DNA from: an uncultured Ignavibacteriales bacterium
Lineage (GTDB): Bacteria > Bacteroidota > Ignavibacteria > Ignavibacteriales > Ignavibacteriaceae
NCBI GenBank assembly: GCA_903929035.1
Contig: CAIYTF010000091.1
Location: 1-64,000 of the forward strand
Reading direction: 5' to 3'
Length of the DNA stretch: 64,000 bases
Shown here: one piece after another, positions 52,150 through 61,969 of the stretch
How positions within the stretch are numbered: position 1 is the first letter of the stretch
Layout: every line of letters begins with the position of its first letter
Notes under the pieces: generated by a model
Told to the model about the DNA's origin: nothing
Seen by the model: the letters and a program-made list of their open reading frames with translations, nothing else
Database searches by the model: none
Translations under genes and position numbers: made by a program

Positions 52150-53462
52150 TAAATCACAAAAAAGCCTATTTGCTTGGACTGTTAGCGGGTGGCGGGAAAA
52201 TTTCAAATGAAGCATTCACTATAGAATTGCCGTTTGCAAAATGGGGTATGGACCCAAAAAATATGAATATGATTGCCAATGACATATTAACAAAAATTTC
52301 GGCATACTTTAAAGATGAATATAATTTCAATGCAACTTATGAGATAGGAAACAAACGATGGATCATCAAACCGGTTCAATGTTCAGATATTAATTGCATT
52401 AAAGATGACCTATCTGAATTGGGTTTACCCACAATGGGGTTCTTACTACACAACGCGGACTTAACCATAGCGAAAAGAATTTTAACCGGTATCGCGGTTG
52501 AAAGTTTTCTATCTGGTATTTTTGATACGAGAGGAAGTTTAGCGGCATCTCATAGAAGATTTAACGATCACGCTCCAACAGTTTCTCTTGAAATTCCGGG
52601 GAGTACAAATAATTTTAAATTTGTGGTTCAACTTTGTTCCTGGCTAACAGAACTTGGTTCGATAACGGACCAAATATTATATAATCATCCCTGCCAACAT
52701 TCAGCTGCCGACCCTACTTATAAAAACTGGAAAAAAGGTTTCAAGATACGGTTCCTCATAAAGTCATTCATTACCAATCATTCTTTCGCGATGAAATCAA
52801 AATCTTTCGATGCAAATAAGATTGAAGAGTACCAAAAAGTTAGCGATCAAACTCCCTGTATATCAAGAAGAATTAGCACGCCAAGTCCTGTGTCAATACA
52901 TATAGATATTAACTCTACAAAATTACCCATAGATGTAAGGAATAAGCTATTTTTCCATTACCTGCATTTTTGCGCGGTTTTAGGTTGTCCGTTTGCACCT
53001 CTTCAAGAAGTAAAAAATATTGTTAAAGATGCCTGCAAATATATATCAGTTTTCCCACGACTATCCAAAGGAAATGCTGATGTGATATTTTCAAAATATG
53101 AATCAATAACTAAAAAATATTTATTCGATTCCGAGTATGAGACAATTCAATTCACTGTAAAAGAAATCACACGAAATGCGGATTTTCAAGAATACAAAGA
53201 ATTATCAAGCGGATTAGCGTATCTATTATCACCAGTTCTAAATGGGAAACGGCATATTGGTTCACAAAACAAAATAATTGAATCAAACGACAGTGCTATG
53301 ATTAAAGTTATTAAGCCAAAATTAATTTTCTCTGCCCCAATATGTTTGTTCAATCCTATCAATCAACGAGCAATAATAATCTCCACTGTTGTTGGTGAGT
53401 TTAATACGCGAGTAGTCAAGCCATTATTCAATATAGAAAATCTCGAAGTCATATTAAGATGA
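52146..53462 (+). CDS. LAGLIDADG-like protein with degenerate catalytic motifs, restriction-module component
   Basis: 438 residues. Two LAGLIDADG-type helices can be seen: 'KAYLLGLLAGGGKIS' (7-20) and 'ESFLSGIFDTRGSLAAS' (119-135). In both, the aspartate that normally ends the motif (LLAGDG, FDGDG) is replaced (Gly, Arg), so catalysis is unlikely and a DNA-binding or scaffold role is more plausible. The C-terminal ~200 residues (from 'TPSPVSIHIDIN') are unassigned. It overlaps the methyltransferase by 4 nt upstream and the nuclease by 4 nt downstream. I do not recognise a named family; the LAGLIDADG assignment is from motif spacing alone. Confidence 0.6.
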   Translation: MINHKKAYLLGLLAGGGKISNEAFTIELPFAKWGMDPKNMNMIANDILTKISAYFKDEYNFNATYEIGNKRWIIKPVQCSDINCIKDDLSELGLPTMGFLLHNADLTIAKRILTGIAVESFLSGIFDTRGSLAASHRRFNDHAPTVSLEIPGSTNNFKFVVQLCSWLTELGSITDQILYNHPCQHSAADPTYKNWKKGFKIRFLIKSFITNHSFAMKSKSFDANKIEEYQKVSDQTPCISRRISTPSPVSIHIDINSTKLPIDVRNKLFFHYLHFCAVLGCPFAPLQEVKNIVKDACKYISVFPRLSKGNADVIFSKYESITKKYLFDSEYETIQFTVKEITRNADFQEYKELSSGLAYLLSPVLNGKRHIGSQNKIIESNDSAMIKVIKPKLIFSAPICLFNPINQRAIIISTVVGEFNTRVVKPLFNIENLEVILR

Positions 53463-54037
53463 GTGAAATTGATTTTTACCCCGAACTATGCGTAAAGTTG
53501 GAAAAATACCTGTTGTCATATTTGCCAAAAAGAACAACTATTAAATATGCTTACAATAACAATCTTTCCAATTTAATTCGTGATATTGAAATAGATTTTA
53601 ACATCAAGAGTAGTATTTCAAATTCATATCTGCCTAATCTAAAATTGGATATTCTAATCGGAATCAATTTATCTGGTGATGATGACATTATTTACTTGCT
53701 TTTTGAAGTGAAACACCTAAAACAATTAAGTTTGGCTGATTATTCACAACTAACCGGTTATCTTCAAGTCGCAAAACAAATAAAATTTGGATTTCTGCTT
53801 ATAGTCCTAAAAGAAGATTCAAGTTCTCAATTGTCTAATGTTTTCAGCGACATAATTAATATGAAAAGCTTGCCAATGGATTGGGAAATTATATTTGCTC
53901 AATCAGGTACTCAATACTCGTTTAACACGGGAATCTGCTACTATGTTCCCAATAATGGAATTGACTGGATTGATGCTAAAGAAGTAAATGGTATTTCGAG
54001 TTTCGAAAGACTTTCAACCCTTATTTTAAGCGAATAA
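53459..54037 (+). CDS. PD-(D/E)XK nuclease-like protein (probable restriction endonuclease subunit)
   Basis: 192 residues. 'LKLDILIGINLSGDDDIIYLLFEVKHL' gives Asp64 and, 19 residues later, Glu83-Val-Lys85, the D...(E)XK pattern of PD-(D/E)XK nucleases. The following 'SLADYSQLTGYLQVAK' supplies the Q-rich helix often seen in this fold. It is small, like single-domain restriction or nicking subunits. It overlaps the LAGLIDADG-like gene by 4 nt. With the methyltransferase it makes a plausible three-gene restriction-modification system, in which the middle protein could supply recognition. After its stop, the chemosensory operon resumes 50 bp later. Confidence 0.72.
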   Translation: MSEIDFYPELCVKLEKYLLSYLPKRTTIKYAYNNNLSNLIRDIEIDFNIKSSISNSYLPNLKLDILIGINLSGDDDIIYLLFEVKHLKQLSLADYSQLTGYLQVAKQIKFGFLLIVLKEDSSSQLSNVFSDIINMKSLPMDWEIIFAQSGTQYSFNTGICYYVPNNGIDWIDAKEVNGISSFERLSTLILSE

Positions 54038-54086
54038 TTATAATCCTATGATACTTTTATTCCATATTTTTGGGTAACAAATTAAG

Positions 54087-54686
54087 ATGAACCGGATAGC
54101 ATTGAAATCTATGCAAGATATTGTACGCGATAAACCAAAGGAGTTGATTGTAACCAATCAACAGAAAGAGGATATTGTCGGTTTCAACGCGGAACTGCTA
54201 TCGCGGCGTGCTCAAATTCTCGCTAAACCGCTTCAACAAGAATTAATTGAAAAATCTATGACTGTTCTTCACTTTCAGCTTGCTTACGAGCAATACGCGG
54301 TGGAGACCAAGTATATTAAAGAAGTTCTTTTTGTTAAATCAATAACCCCGCTTCCGCTCACTCCAAAGTTTGTCCTTGGAGTGGTAAATATTTATGGTGA
54401 AATTATCTCTGCTTTGGACATCCGTAAATTTTTCAATTTGCCCGGCGAACCGGTAAATGATCTAAACAGGTTACTTGTATTGCAAGATAACGATATGATA
54501 TTCGGCGTTCTTGTTGACCGGATAAGAGAAATAATTGATATTCCTGTTAGTAAAATTATGAAGACAAGCCTATCTCTGACCGGCATTCATAGCAACTATA
54601 TTCTTGGACTGACTGATGAAAAAATAATTGTTCTCAATGGCGGCGCGCTGATCAATGACCCGTCTATAATTATAAATCAAACCTAA
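54087..54686 (+). CDS. CheW-like coupling protein with N-terminal extension
   Basis: 199 residues. About 55 charged residues precede a CheW domain: 'VLHFQLAYEQYAVETKYIKEVLFVKSITPLPLTPKFVLGVVNIYGEI', 'LLVLQDNDMIFGVLVDRIREI', 'YILGLTDEKIIVLNGGALI'. In Wsp-type systems a second, longer CheW (WspD) follows the cheR gene, which is the expected order here if the restriction module is taken out. It should help assemble the CheA/receptor complex. Confidence 0.88.
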   Translation: MNRIALKSMQDIVRDKPKELIVTNQQKEDIVGFNAELLSRRAQILAKPLQQELIEKSMTVLHFQLAYEQYAVETKYIKEVLFVKSITPLPLTPKFVLGVVNIYGEIISALDIRKFFNLPGEPVNDLNRLLVLQDNDMIFGVLVDRIREIIDIPVSKIMKTSLSLTGIHSNYILGLTDEKIIVLNGGALINDPSIIINQT

Positions 54687-54743
54687 ACAATCACTGCAGA
54701 GTATGACACAATATTGTATAAATAAACACGTAAAGGAATCCCT

Positions 54744-56480
54744 ATGAAGTGGTTTATGAATTTTTCATTGCGGAATAAAATTGGTACCGCGTTAGGATTT
54801 ATTTCATTCTTTATTCTAATAATGGTAATAAACTCCTATATATTTCTTTCATCGCTTAAAGATGCTCAGAACGAGCTTAACGGGCAGTCTATCAGCCTTT
54901 CGATGGAACTTTCAAAAGTTGATAGCCACGTGAATCATTTTCGCGCCCGCCTTTTCGCGGCAATAGCCGCGGGACACAACAATCACAGCGATTCCATTAG
55001 CGGCTATTTTTCTGATTTGAAGAGGGGAGAAAATGAAACGCTCAAGAATTTGGCTGCCTATAACCACGATGGTAAATATGAATTCGATCAATTGAAAACC
55101 CTAATTGATGCCTATATAAAATCTTCTGAAAATACTCTATTAAAAATCAAAACAGGCTCCGCCCTAAATTCAGAAATTATTGATGAACAAGCGCAGCGTG
55201 CTGAAGCCGTTTCAAGAATGTCTTCGATAATAGCAGCACAAATCCAGACCAATTTAATTGCAATAGCTCAAAGCAACTCGGAAAAAACGTTCAGGGTGCT
55301 TTTGCTAATACTTATTGCTTCATTAGTCTTTTTTGTTGCCACCGCCATAATTCTTGTGCAGTCAAATAAATTGGTAAGCGATCCACTCAACCAATTAGCC
55401 GAGGCATCGCAAAAAATTGCTATGGGCGATGTGAGCATTTCCGTGGCTTTTCTGGAAAGAACAGACGAAGTCGGAAGACTCTATAACGCGTTCAACAAAA
55501 TGCTTTCCTCGCTCAACGAGATTGGAGCGGTTGCAAGTCAAATATCCGATGGTGATCTCACAGCACAGGCGATTCCAAAATCTGCTCAAGATACCATCGT
55601 GAACTCGCTAAATAAAATGACGAACAATCTCCGGAAAATTATTTCTGAAAGTTTGGATACAATTTCTTCAATTAATCAAATTTCCGGGAATGTATTTTCT
55701 GCTGCTGCCCGCCTATCCGCGAGTTCAAATCAAACAGCAACCGCGATTGGTGAAACAACTGTTACTATCGAGGAAGTTAAACGGACATCAGAGGTGCTTA
55801 GTAAAAAAGCCAAAGAGATAAGCATCATTGCTCAAAAAGCTGCTGATATTTCAAGTATTGGACTAAAAGCCACTGAAGATACCATTCACGGTATCAATAA
55901 TATTGGAGGCCAAATGGCTACTATCGGCGAGAGTGCTATGCGTTTGAGCGAACAAAGTAGAACCATTGGCGATATTATCGCATCCGTCAGTGACATAGCT
56001 GAGCAGTCAAACTTGCTTGCTGTAAATGCCGCTATTGAAGCTGCTCGAGCCGGCGAACACGGCAAGAGTTTTGTTATTGTCGCTCAGGAAATTAAAAGTC
56101 TCGCGCAACAAAGTAAGCAGGCAACTCTACAGGTAAAAACCGCTCTTAATGATATTCAGAATGCTATCAACTCCACTGTAATGGCAACCGAACAAGGAGA
56201 AAAGATAGTTACTGCCGGAGTGAAACTTTCGCAACAGACTCTGGAATCAATTCATCAACTTTCGCAAACTATTACAGTTTTTACTGATATTTCAATGCAG
56301 ACTTCTGTTTCCAGTCAAGAGCAGTTTATTGGAATGGATCAGGTGGCAATTGCTATGGATAATATTAAAGTAGCAAGTACGCAAAATGCCGGAACAACCA
56401 AGGAGCTTGAACAGCTTGCCCGTAATCTTCAAAACATAGCCCGGAAATTAGATGGTATAAAAACTGTCTTTAAAGTCTGA
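54744..56480 (+). CDS. Methyl-accepting chemotaxis protein (transmembrane)
   Basis: 578 residues. Two membrane helices (about 13-35 and 183-205) frame a ~145-residue periplasmic helical bundle. HAMP follows ('[27 protein letters not shown]'), then a second HAMP-like or linker segment ('[15 protein letters not shown]') and the cytoplasmic signalling hairpin with the tip '[46 protein letters not shown]'. There is no C-terminal pentapeptide, so adaptation does not use tethered CheR. In Wsp the receptor WspA is of this type and senses surface contact; the ligand here is unknown. Confidence 0.92.
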   Translation: MKWFMNFSLRNKIGTALGFISFFILIMVINSYIFLSSLKDAQNELNGQSISLSMELSKVDSHVNHFRARLFAAIAAGHNNHSDSISGYFSDLKRGENETLKNLAAYNHDGKYEFDQLKTLIDAYIKSSENTLLKIKTGSALNSEIIDEQAQRAEAVSRMSSIIAAQIQTNLIAIAQSNSEKTFRVLLLILIASLVFFVATAIILVQSNKLVSDPLNQLAEASQKIAMGDVSISVAFLERTDEVGRLYNAFNKMLSSLNEIGAVASQISDGDLTAQAIPKSAQDTIVNSLNKMTNNLRKIISESLDTISSINQISGNVFSAAARLSASSNQTATAIGETTVTIEEVKRTSEVLSKKAKEISIIAQKAADISSIGLKATEDTIHGINNIGGQMATIGESAMRLSEQSRTIGDIIASVSDIAEQSNLLAVNAAIEAARAGEHGKSFVIVAQEIKSLAQQSKQATLQVKTALNDIQNAINSTVMATEQGEKIVTAGVKLSQQTLESIHQLSQTITVFTDISMQTSVSSQEQFIGMDQVAIAMDNIKVASTQNAGTTKELEQLARNLQNIARKLDGIKTVFKV

Positions 56481-56488
56481 CGAGTATA

Positions 56489-58891
56489 ATGGACCCCAAT
56501 TTTTTCGAGCGGCTGCTCGCGACTTTTAAAATAGAAGCTGAAGATCACCTGAAAAACCTTTCAGCTGGGCTGGTTCGATTTGAAAATTCTAATGAGGACA
56601 TTACAAGGAGCGAGACTCTTGAGTTTATATATCGCGAAGCCCATAGTTTAAAGGGTGCTGCACGTGCTGTCAGCTTGAACGAGATAGAGGGTATTTGCCA
56701 AAATATTGAATCTGTCTTTTCTGCTGTTAAAAAGGATGAGTTAAAAGTATCCACATCGGTTTTTGATTTACTTCACTCTTCTGTTGATTTAATTACCACA
56801 TATTTAAGTTCTGCACCGGAAGAAAAACCAGTCATTGAATCGCGAATAGAGAGTGTAACAAGCAGGCTGCAAATGCTTCTTTATGAAGGTATTATTCATT
56901 CTGAAAAACAAAATGTGAACACAGAAACAGAAACGCTATATCTTGAAAACAGAGAAGCCCAGACAGTTAGTGCCGGAGTTGACATACGGGAACTCGAGAA
57001 AATTAAAACATCGTTCTTTCCTTTTGATGGAAATAAAAATTTTGATCCCGCTAAATCTGTTAAAGTTTTACCCGTTCCACATAAAACAGCTGCTGCCAAA
57101 CAAGCATCTGATGATTTATTAAAAATTTCGTTCTCCCGTCTTGATCATCTGTATCATTTTTCGGAAGAATTAATAACTTCGAAACTCCGGTATTCTCAGA
57201 TTGTAGATAATTTTCAACAAATTCAGTTTCGTCTTTCCGCGTGGAAAAGAGAAATTCAAAAGATTGAATCAGTTCACGCTACCGTTAAGAGAAAAATTGA
57301 CAGTACCTTATATTCTGAATCAACGGAGGAACAAAATATTCTTCGGGGATTGTTCGAGTTTATAGAATGGAATCACGAATATCTTTCCTCGATAGAATCG
57401 CTGTTTTCAGCCAACCGGAAGACTTCTCTAAAAGAACAAAAGCTGCTTCAATCTAATATTGATGGATTGCGTGAAACAATTCGCGAATTGCTTATATTGC
57501 CATTTACTCACTTGGTGGATATTGTTCCTAAGATGGCGAGAGATATTGCAAAAGACATAGGAAAAGAGGTTGAAGTTTTTATTGACGGTGCAGAAATAGA
57601 AATTGAAAAACGAATTCTCGATGAATTTCGGGATCCGTTAATTCACCTTATCCGCAATTCAATCGACCACGGCATAGAAGCACAGGGCACACGAATGAGG
57701 GCGGGAAAGCCGGTGAAAGGCAAAATCCGTGTTTCAATAACACAAACACAGGCGGCTAAGGTTGTTATTCAAATTTATGATGATGGTGCTGGCATTGATG
57801 TTGAGAATTTAAAACAAGCCGCTATAAAAAAGAATATTATTACAAGGGAAGAGGCTGCTCAATTAAGTTATAATAACGCGTTGGAACTTGTTTTTCGTTC
57901 CGGAATAACTACATCGCGTGTTATTACCGATCTATCGGGAAGGGGATTAGGAATGGCTATTGTAAAAGAAAAAATAGAGAAGCTTGGCGGCTACGTTGTA
58001 ATTGAATCAGAACAAGACAAAGGAACCACATTTACAATACACCTCCCTGTTTCAATTGCCGCTCTGCGTGCTATCACTCTTACCTGTGCCAATCGTGTAT
58101 TTCAGCTCCCGACAACGCGCGTGAAAAAAATTTACAGGGTAAAACAAAGTGACATTATTACTATTGAAAATAAACCGTCAATCATTTTAGACAACACACC
58201 GCTGCCGGTCATTTCAATTGCCGAGATTTTGCAGCTTCCGGCGACTCAAGAATCCGAAAGAGAGCAATTTTTTCTTTGTATTATTTCTATATCTGATGAA
58301 AAAATTGCACTTTCATTTGATGAGCTGATTGACGAGAATGAAATCGTTATCAAGCCGTTTAATAAACAGCTGAAAAAAATTAAAAACATAGCAGGTGCCG
58401 GATTAACAGCGGATGGAAGTATCATCCCTATTCTCGATATTAATGATTTGTTTCGTTCCGCTAAAGAATACTACTCCGCGGCTGCAACTCCAAAACAGGA
58501 TGTCGGAACAAAAAGTGATATTCGTGCTAAACAATTGTTGGTGGCAGACGATTCTATAACTTCCAGGATGTTAATGAAAGATATTCTTGAATCGGCAGGC
58601 TATATAGTTCTAACGGCAATTGATGGTATTGATGCGCTCACCGCTTTGAAAGCCAATAAATTTGATCTGGTTGTAACTGATGTTGAAATGCCTCGTATGA
58701 ACGGGTTCGATCTTACTGCTGCAATCAGGAAAAATCCCAAAACAGCGGAATTGCCTGTTGTGCTGGTCACAGGTTTATCAAAACGAGAAGACCGCGAGCG
58801 TGGAATTGATGTTGGTGCTAACGCGTATATTCTCAAGTCAGGCTTTGACCAAAGCAATATGCTTGACATAATAGATAAATTGATAATATGA
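56489..58891 (+). CDS. Hybrid CheA histidine kinase with C-terminal receiver (WspE-like)
   Basis: 800 residues. Order: HPt with His52 in 'FIYREAHSLKGAARAV'; linker; helical dimer region (~210-325); HATPase with 'LIHLIRNSIDHGIE', 'YDDGAGID' and 'GRGLGMAIVKEKIEKLGG'; CheW-like P5 domain ('LRAITLTCANRVFQLPTTRV', 'LDNTPLPVISIAEIL'); and a receiver with Asp731 in 'LVVTDVEMPRMNGFD' and 'LLVADDSITSRML'. It is the kinase of the array. The attached receiver is typical of Wsp and Frz-type alternative systems rather than flagellar chemotaxis. It overlaps cheB by 4 nt. Confidence 0.95.
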   Translation: MDPNFFERLLATFKIEAEDHLKNLSAGLVRFENSNEDITRSETLEFIYREAHSLKGAARAVSLNEIEGICQNIESVFSAVKKDELKVSTSVFDLLHSSVDLITTYLSSAPEEKPVIESRIESVTSRLQMLLYEGIIHSEKQNVNTETETLYLENREAQTVSAGVDIRELEKIKTSFFPFDGNKNFDPAKSVKVLPVPHKTAAAKQASDDLLKISFSRLDHLYHFSEELITSKLRYSQIVDNFQQIQFRLSAWKREIQKIESVHATVKRKIDSTLYSESTEEQNILRGLFEFIEWNHEYLSSIESLFSANRKTSLKEQKLLQSNIDGLRETIRELLILPFTHLVDIVPKMARDIAKDIGKEVEVFIDGAEIEIEKRILDEFRDPLIHLIRNSIDHGIEAQGTRMRAGKPVKGKIRVSITQTQAAKVVIQIYDDGAGIDVENLKQAAIKKNIITREEAAQLSYNNALELVFRSGITTSRVITDLSGRGLGMAIVKEKIEKLGGYVVIESEQDKGTTFTIHLPVSIAALRAITLTCANRVFQLPTTRVKKIYRVKQSDIITIENKPSIILDNTPLPVISIAEILQLPATQESEREQFFLCIISISDEKIALSFDELIDENEIVIKPFNKQLKKIKNIAGAGLTADGSIIPILDINDLFRSAKEYYSAAATPKQDVGTKSDIRAKQLLVADDSITSRMLMKDILESAGYIVLTAIDGIDALTALKANKFDLVVTDVEMPRMNGFDLTAAIRKNPKTAELPVVLVTGLSKREDRERGIDVGANAYILKSGFDQSNMLDIIDKLII

Positions 58892-59925
58892 TACGTGTAC
58901 TTATAGCCGAAGATTCACCGGTGATGCAGGATTTACTCACCCACGTCTTGGAAGCCGATCCTGCAATAATGGTAGCAGGTATTGCCGCGAATGGCAGAGA
59001 AGCTATTGAAATGGTAAAAAAACTAAGCCCTGATATTCTTACAATGGATGTCAATATGCCTGTTATAAATGGATTGGAAGCAACGCGCATAATTATGCGA
59101 GAATGCCCTCTGCCCGTAATTATTGTCAGTTCTGATTACCACCCTCAAGATGTTGAAGCAGCTTTTAAAGCTCTTCAATATGGTGCTGTTGCTGTTGCCG
59201 AGAAACCGCATTCATACGGTGCTCTTCAATTTGAACAGTGTGCTGCACGGCTGGTCCGCACGGTAAAATTAATGTCTGAAATTAAGGTCGTGCGCAGAAC
59301 TTTCTTATCAGGTGCTGCCAAAAGCAACATTGATTTGGTTCCTGCCGTAAATCTTACAAAGCAGAAAATTCAATTGATTGCCATTGGTGCATCAACGGGC
59401 GGACCGCAGGCACTTGAAAAAATACTATCATCCTTGCCCCCCGATTTTACAATCCCGATCCTTATTCTGCAGCATATTACCGCGGGGTTTACTGCAGGGT
59501 TTACCGATTGGGTGAGAACATTATGCAGTATTCCGGTTTCAATCGCATCTCACGATTCAAGGATATTAAATGGAAAGTGTTATATTGCTCCTGAGGGACT
59601 TCATATAGAAGTAACTAGCGATATGACTTTTCAATTACATAATAAACCGCCTGAGCACGGGTCGCGTCCTTCGGTTTCCGTGTTATTTAGGAGTATTTCC
59701 ATCGCGCTAAAATCCAATGTTGTGGCAGTTCTGTTAAGCGGGATGGGCAAGGATGGCGCGGTGGAACTTGGCTATATTCACGCCAATGGCGGTATTACTA
59801 TTGCACAAGACAATGAATCGAGCCTTATCTTTGGTATGCCCGGTGAAGCAGTAAAACTTGGCAGCGCGCAGTATATCCTGTCTTCAAAAGATATTGGCAC
59901 TTTTCTTGCGAAAATCAACGTGTAA
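58888..59925 (+). CDS. cheB: CheB protein-glutamate methylesterase
   Basis: 345 residues. The receiver has Asp54 in 'ILTMDVNMPVINGLEATR'. The CheB methylesterase domain follows with Ser169 in 'LIAIGASTGGPQALEKIL', His196 in 'ILILQHITAGFTAGFTDW' and Asp289 in 'LLSGMGKDGA', the catalytic triad. It removes methyl esters from the MCP and counters CheR. It starts within the cheA stop (ATGA). Confidence 0.96.
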   Translation: MIRVLIAEDSPVMQDLLTHVLEADPAIMVAGIAANGREAIEMVKKLSPDILTMDVNMPVINGLEATRIIMRECPLPVIIVSSDYHPQDVEAAFKALQYGAVAVAEKPHSYGALQFEQCAARLVRTVKLMSEIKVVRRTFLSGAAKSNIDLVPAVNLTKQKIQLIAIGASTGGPQALEKILSSLPPDFTIPILILQHITAGFTAGFTDWVRTLCSIPVSIASHDSRILNGKCYIAPEGLHIEVTSDMTFQLHNKPPEHGSRPSVSVLFRSISIALKSNVVAVLLSGMGKDGAVELGYIHANGGITIAQDNESSLIFGMPGEAVKLGSAQYILSSKDIGTFLAKINV

Positions 59926-59997
59926 TTTCTTAAATTTACAAATGTATTATTTTGAGATATTATATATCAATGCTACTGCAAAACTTGAAAGTTATTT

Positions 59998-61269
59998 ATG
60001 CTGAAAGAAATTTTAATAGTTGAGGACAGTCCAACACAGTTGGAGCAGCTCCGTTTTATTCTCGAGCAAAACGGATATCTCGTTAAAACCGCGCGCGAGG
60101 GCGTTTCCGCTCTCAAGCTAATTCACGAGAAAAAACCTGAACTAGTTATTAGCGATATAGTTATGCCTGAGTTAGATGGGTATTCACTATGTAGAATCAT
60201 CAAGGAAGACTCCGACCTAAAAGATTTGCCGGTGATGCTGCTGACAAATCTCTCAGACCCCCAGGATGTTATTAAAGGATTGCAGGCAGGTGCAGACAAT
60301 TTTCTTACTAAACCATATAACGAACATTTTCTTCTTTCCCGTATAAGCTATATCTTACTTAATAAGGAATTACGAACAGGTAGCAGCTCTTCCGATATGG
60401 GTATTGATATATATTTTAGCGGACGAAAATATTTCATAAATTCTAATAGGATGCAAATCATTGATCTGCTGCTTTCTACTTACGAAAATGCAATCCAAAA
60501 AAATGCAGAACTTGCAGAAGCCAATCAACAATTAGTCGCGATGCACAGAGAGATCGCGAAAAAGAATCAAGAATTAGAAAAGCTCAATCAAGACAAAAAT
60601 AAGTTTCTGCAAATTGCCGCGCACGATATAAGGAACCCGGTAACTGCAATTCTCTCATTCAGTATGATGCTGCTTGATGAATCAAAAGAGAAATTTTCTG
60701 AAGATGAGGCTGAGTTTCTTAAAATTATTCAAGAGTCAAGCGAATTTTTGCTCAAACTCCTTAATGAACTGCTCGATATTTCAGTTATTGAATCGGGACA
60801 ACTGCATCTTAGAATAGATGAACTGGATTTGGTAAAACTAATGAAGAGCAATATAGCTATACATAAAGTTATGGCGGAACGAAAAAAAATCACTGTAAAT
60901 TTCAAATCCGATAATAAAGAAATATTCGCCCACTTTGACCAAGTAAAAATTGAGCAGGTGCTAAATAATCTTATCTCTAATGCTATAAAATTCTCTTTAC
61001 CTGATAGTGAGGTAAATGTATTGCTTACAAAAAACGATCGTCAAATTATTCTTATGGTAATAGACAACGGACAAGGGATTCCAAAAGATGAACAGGAAAA
61101 ACTATTTCATCCTTTTGCAAAAACAAGCGTCCAGTCAACCGGCGGAGAACGAAGCACAGGGCTGGGACTTTCAATATGTAAGAAAATTGTAGAAGCACAT
61201 AACGGTAAAATATGGTTCGATAGTGAAACGAATAAAGGCAGCACATTTTACGTTGCGCTGCCTATCTAA
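59998..61269 (+). CDS. Receiver-histidine kinase, likely output of the chemosensory system
   Basis: 423 residues. The N-terminal receiver with Asp53 in 'LVISDIVMPELDGYSLCR' and 'FLTKPYNEHFLLSRI' is followed by a linker, a coiled-coil ('AMHREIAKKNQELEKLNQDKN'), and a kinase core: His209 in 'IAAHDIRNPVTAIL', 'NNLISNAIKFS', 'DNGQGIPKDEQEKLF', 'GGERSTGLGLSICKKIVEAHNG'. There is no GGDEF output, in contrast to WspR. CheA probably phosphorylates the receiver, and this kinase then relays the signal to an unknown regulator elsewhere. It lies 72 bp downstream of cheB and is the last gene of the array. Confidence 0.93.
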   Translation: MLKEILIVEDSPTQLEQLRFILEQNGYLVKTAREGVSALKLIHEKKPELVISDIVMPELDGYSLCRIIKEDSDLKDLPVMLLTNLSDPQDVIKGLQAGADNFLTKPYNEHFLLSRISYILLNKELRTGSSSSDMGIDIYFSGRKYFINSNRMQIIDLLLSTYENAIQKNAELAEANQQLVAMHREIAKKNQELEKLNQDKNKFLQIAAHDIRNPVTAILSFSMMLLDESKEKFSEDEAEFLKIIQESSEFLLKLLNELLDISVIESGQLHLRIDELDLVKLMKSNIAIHKVMAERKKITVNFKSDNKEIFAHFDQVKIEQVLNNLISNAIKFSLPDSEVNVLLTKNDRQIILMVIDNGQGIPKDEQEKLFHPFAKTSVQSTGGERSTGLGLSICKKIVEAHNGKIWFDSETNKGSTFYVALPI

Positions 61270-61300
61270 GTTTATCCATTTAGAATGTTTATAAGTTGTA

Positions 61301-61319
61301 TTGCTTCATTTAGAAGCAA
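61301..61319. terminator. Weak bidirectional hairpin between convergent genes
   Basis: TTGCTTC (61301-61307) pairs perfectly with GAAGCAA (61313-61319) around a 5-nt loop, between the REC-kinase and rubrerythrin stops. There is no strong T tract on either side, so it is only a possible terminator. Confidence 0.35.
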
Positions 61320-61325
61320 TTAAAA

Positions 61326-61823
61326 CTATAACTTAACATACTTTGCTTCAGGAAGTCCGCAAATAGGACACTTTTCAGGGGGATTACCAAACTCGATATG
61401 TCCGCACACGGGGCAAAGATAAATTTCACCTGCTTCAATATCTTTTCCATTTTGTGCAGCTTCTAAAGCGAGCTTATATAATTTCGCGTGTACTTCTTCT
61501 GCTTTTACCGCGTAACCAAACATCCGTTTTGCTTTATGGTCTTCCGCGATAGCATCAGCCAGCATTGGCGGATACATAGAAGTAAACTCGTAAGTTTCAC
61601 CATCAATCGCGCCCTGTAAATTCTCAACTGTAGTGCCGATTCCATCCATTGCTTTCAGGTGTCCTTCCGCGTGAATTCGCTCTGCTTCTGCAGCAGTCCT
61701 GAATAACTTTGCAATGTTAACCAATCCGTCTTTTTCAGCTTGTTTCGCGAAAGCCGTATATTTTTGAAAAGCCTGACTCTCGCCGGCAAATGCTTCTTTT
61801 AAGTTTTCTATCGTTTTTGACAT
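61326..61823 (-). CDS. rbr: Rubrerythrin
   Basis: 165 residues from ATG 61823 ('MSKTIENLKEAFAGESQAFQ'); the track start at 61883 lies in AT-rich leader. The di-iron ferritin-like domain has 'EAERIHAEGHLKAMDG' and 'AVKAEEVHAKLYKLALEA' (ExxH ligands). A C-terminal rubredoxin site follows, 'YLCPVCGHIEFGNPPEKCPICGLPE', with two CPxC pairs. It reduces hydrogen peroxide in anaerobes and microaerophiles. That fits an organism with extracellular or anaerobic respiration, although that link is inferred. Confidence 0.97.
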   Translation of the reverse strand: MSKTIENLKEAFAGESQAFQKYTAFAKQAEKDGLVNIAKLFRTAAEAERIHAEGHLKAMDGIGTTVENLQGAIDGETYEFTSMYPPMLADAIAEDHKAKRMFGYAVKAEEVHAKLYKLALEAAQNGKDIEAGEIYLCPVCGHIEFGNPPEKCPICGLPEAKYVKL

Positions 61824-61969
61824 ATCGAACTTCCAATATTTTGAAAAAAATCTTTTCACAAAATTAGAGATATTTATTGTCAATTTTCACAATATTTACA
61901 AATTATCTCTCTAAATTGAGGTGTACATCTTAATTTTTTGTTTATTCAATTTATAGAAAAGTATGTTTT

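Noticed and set aside
52146-53462. Reading the LAGLIDADG-like protein as an active homing endonuclease
   Set aside because: It is not within an intron or intein, and both motif aspartates are replaced.
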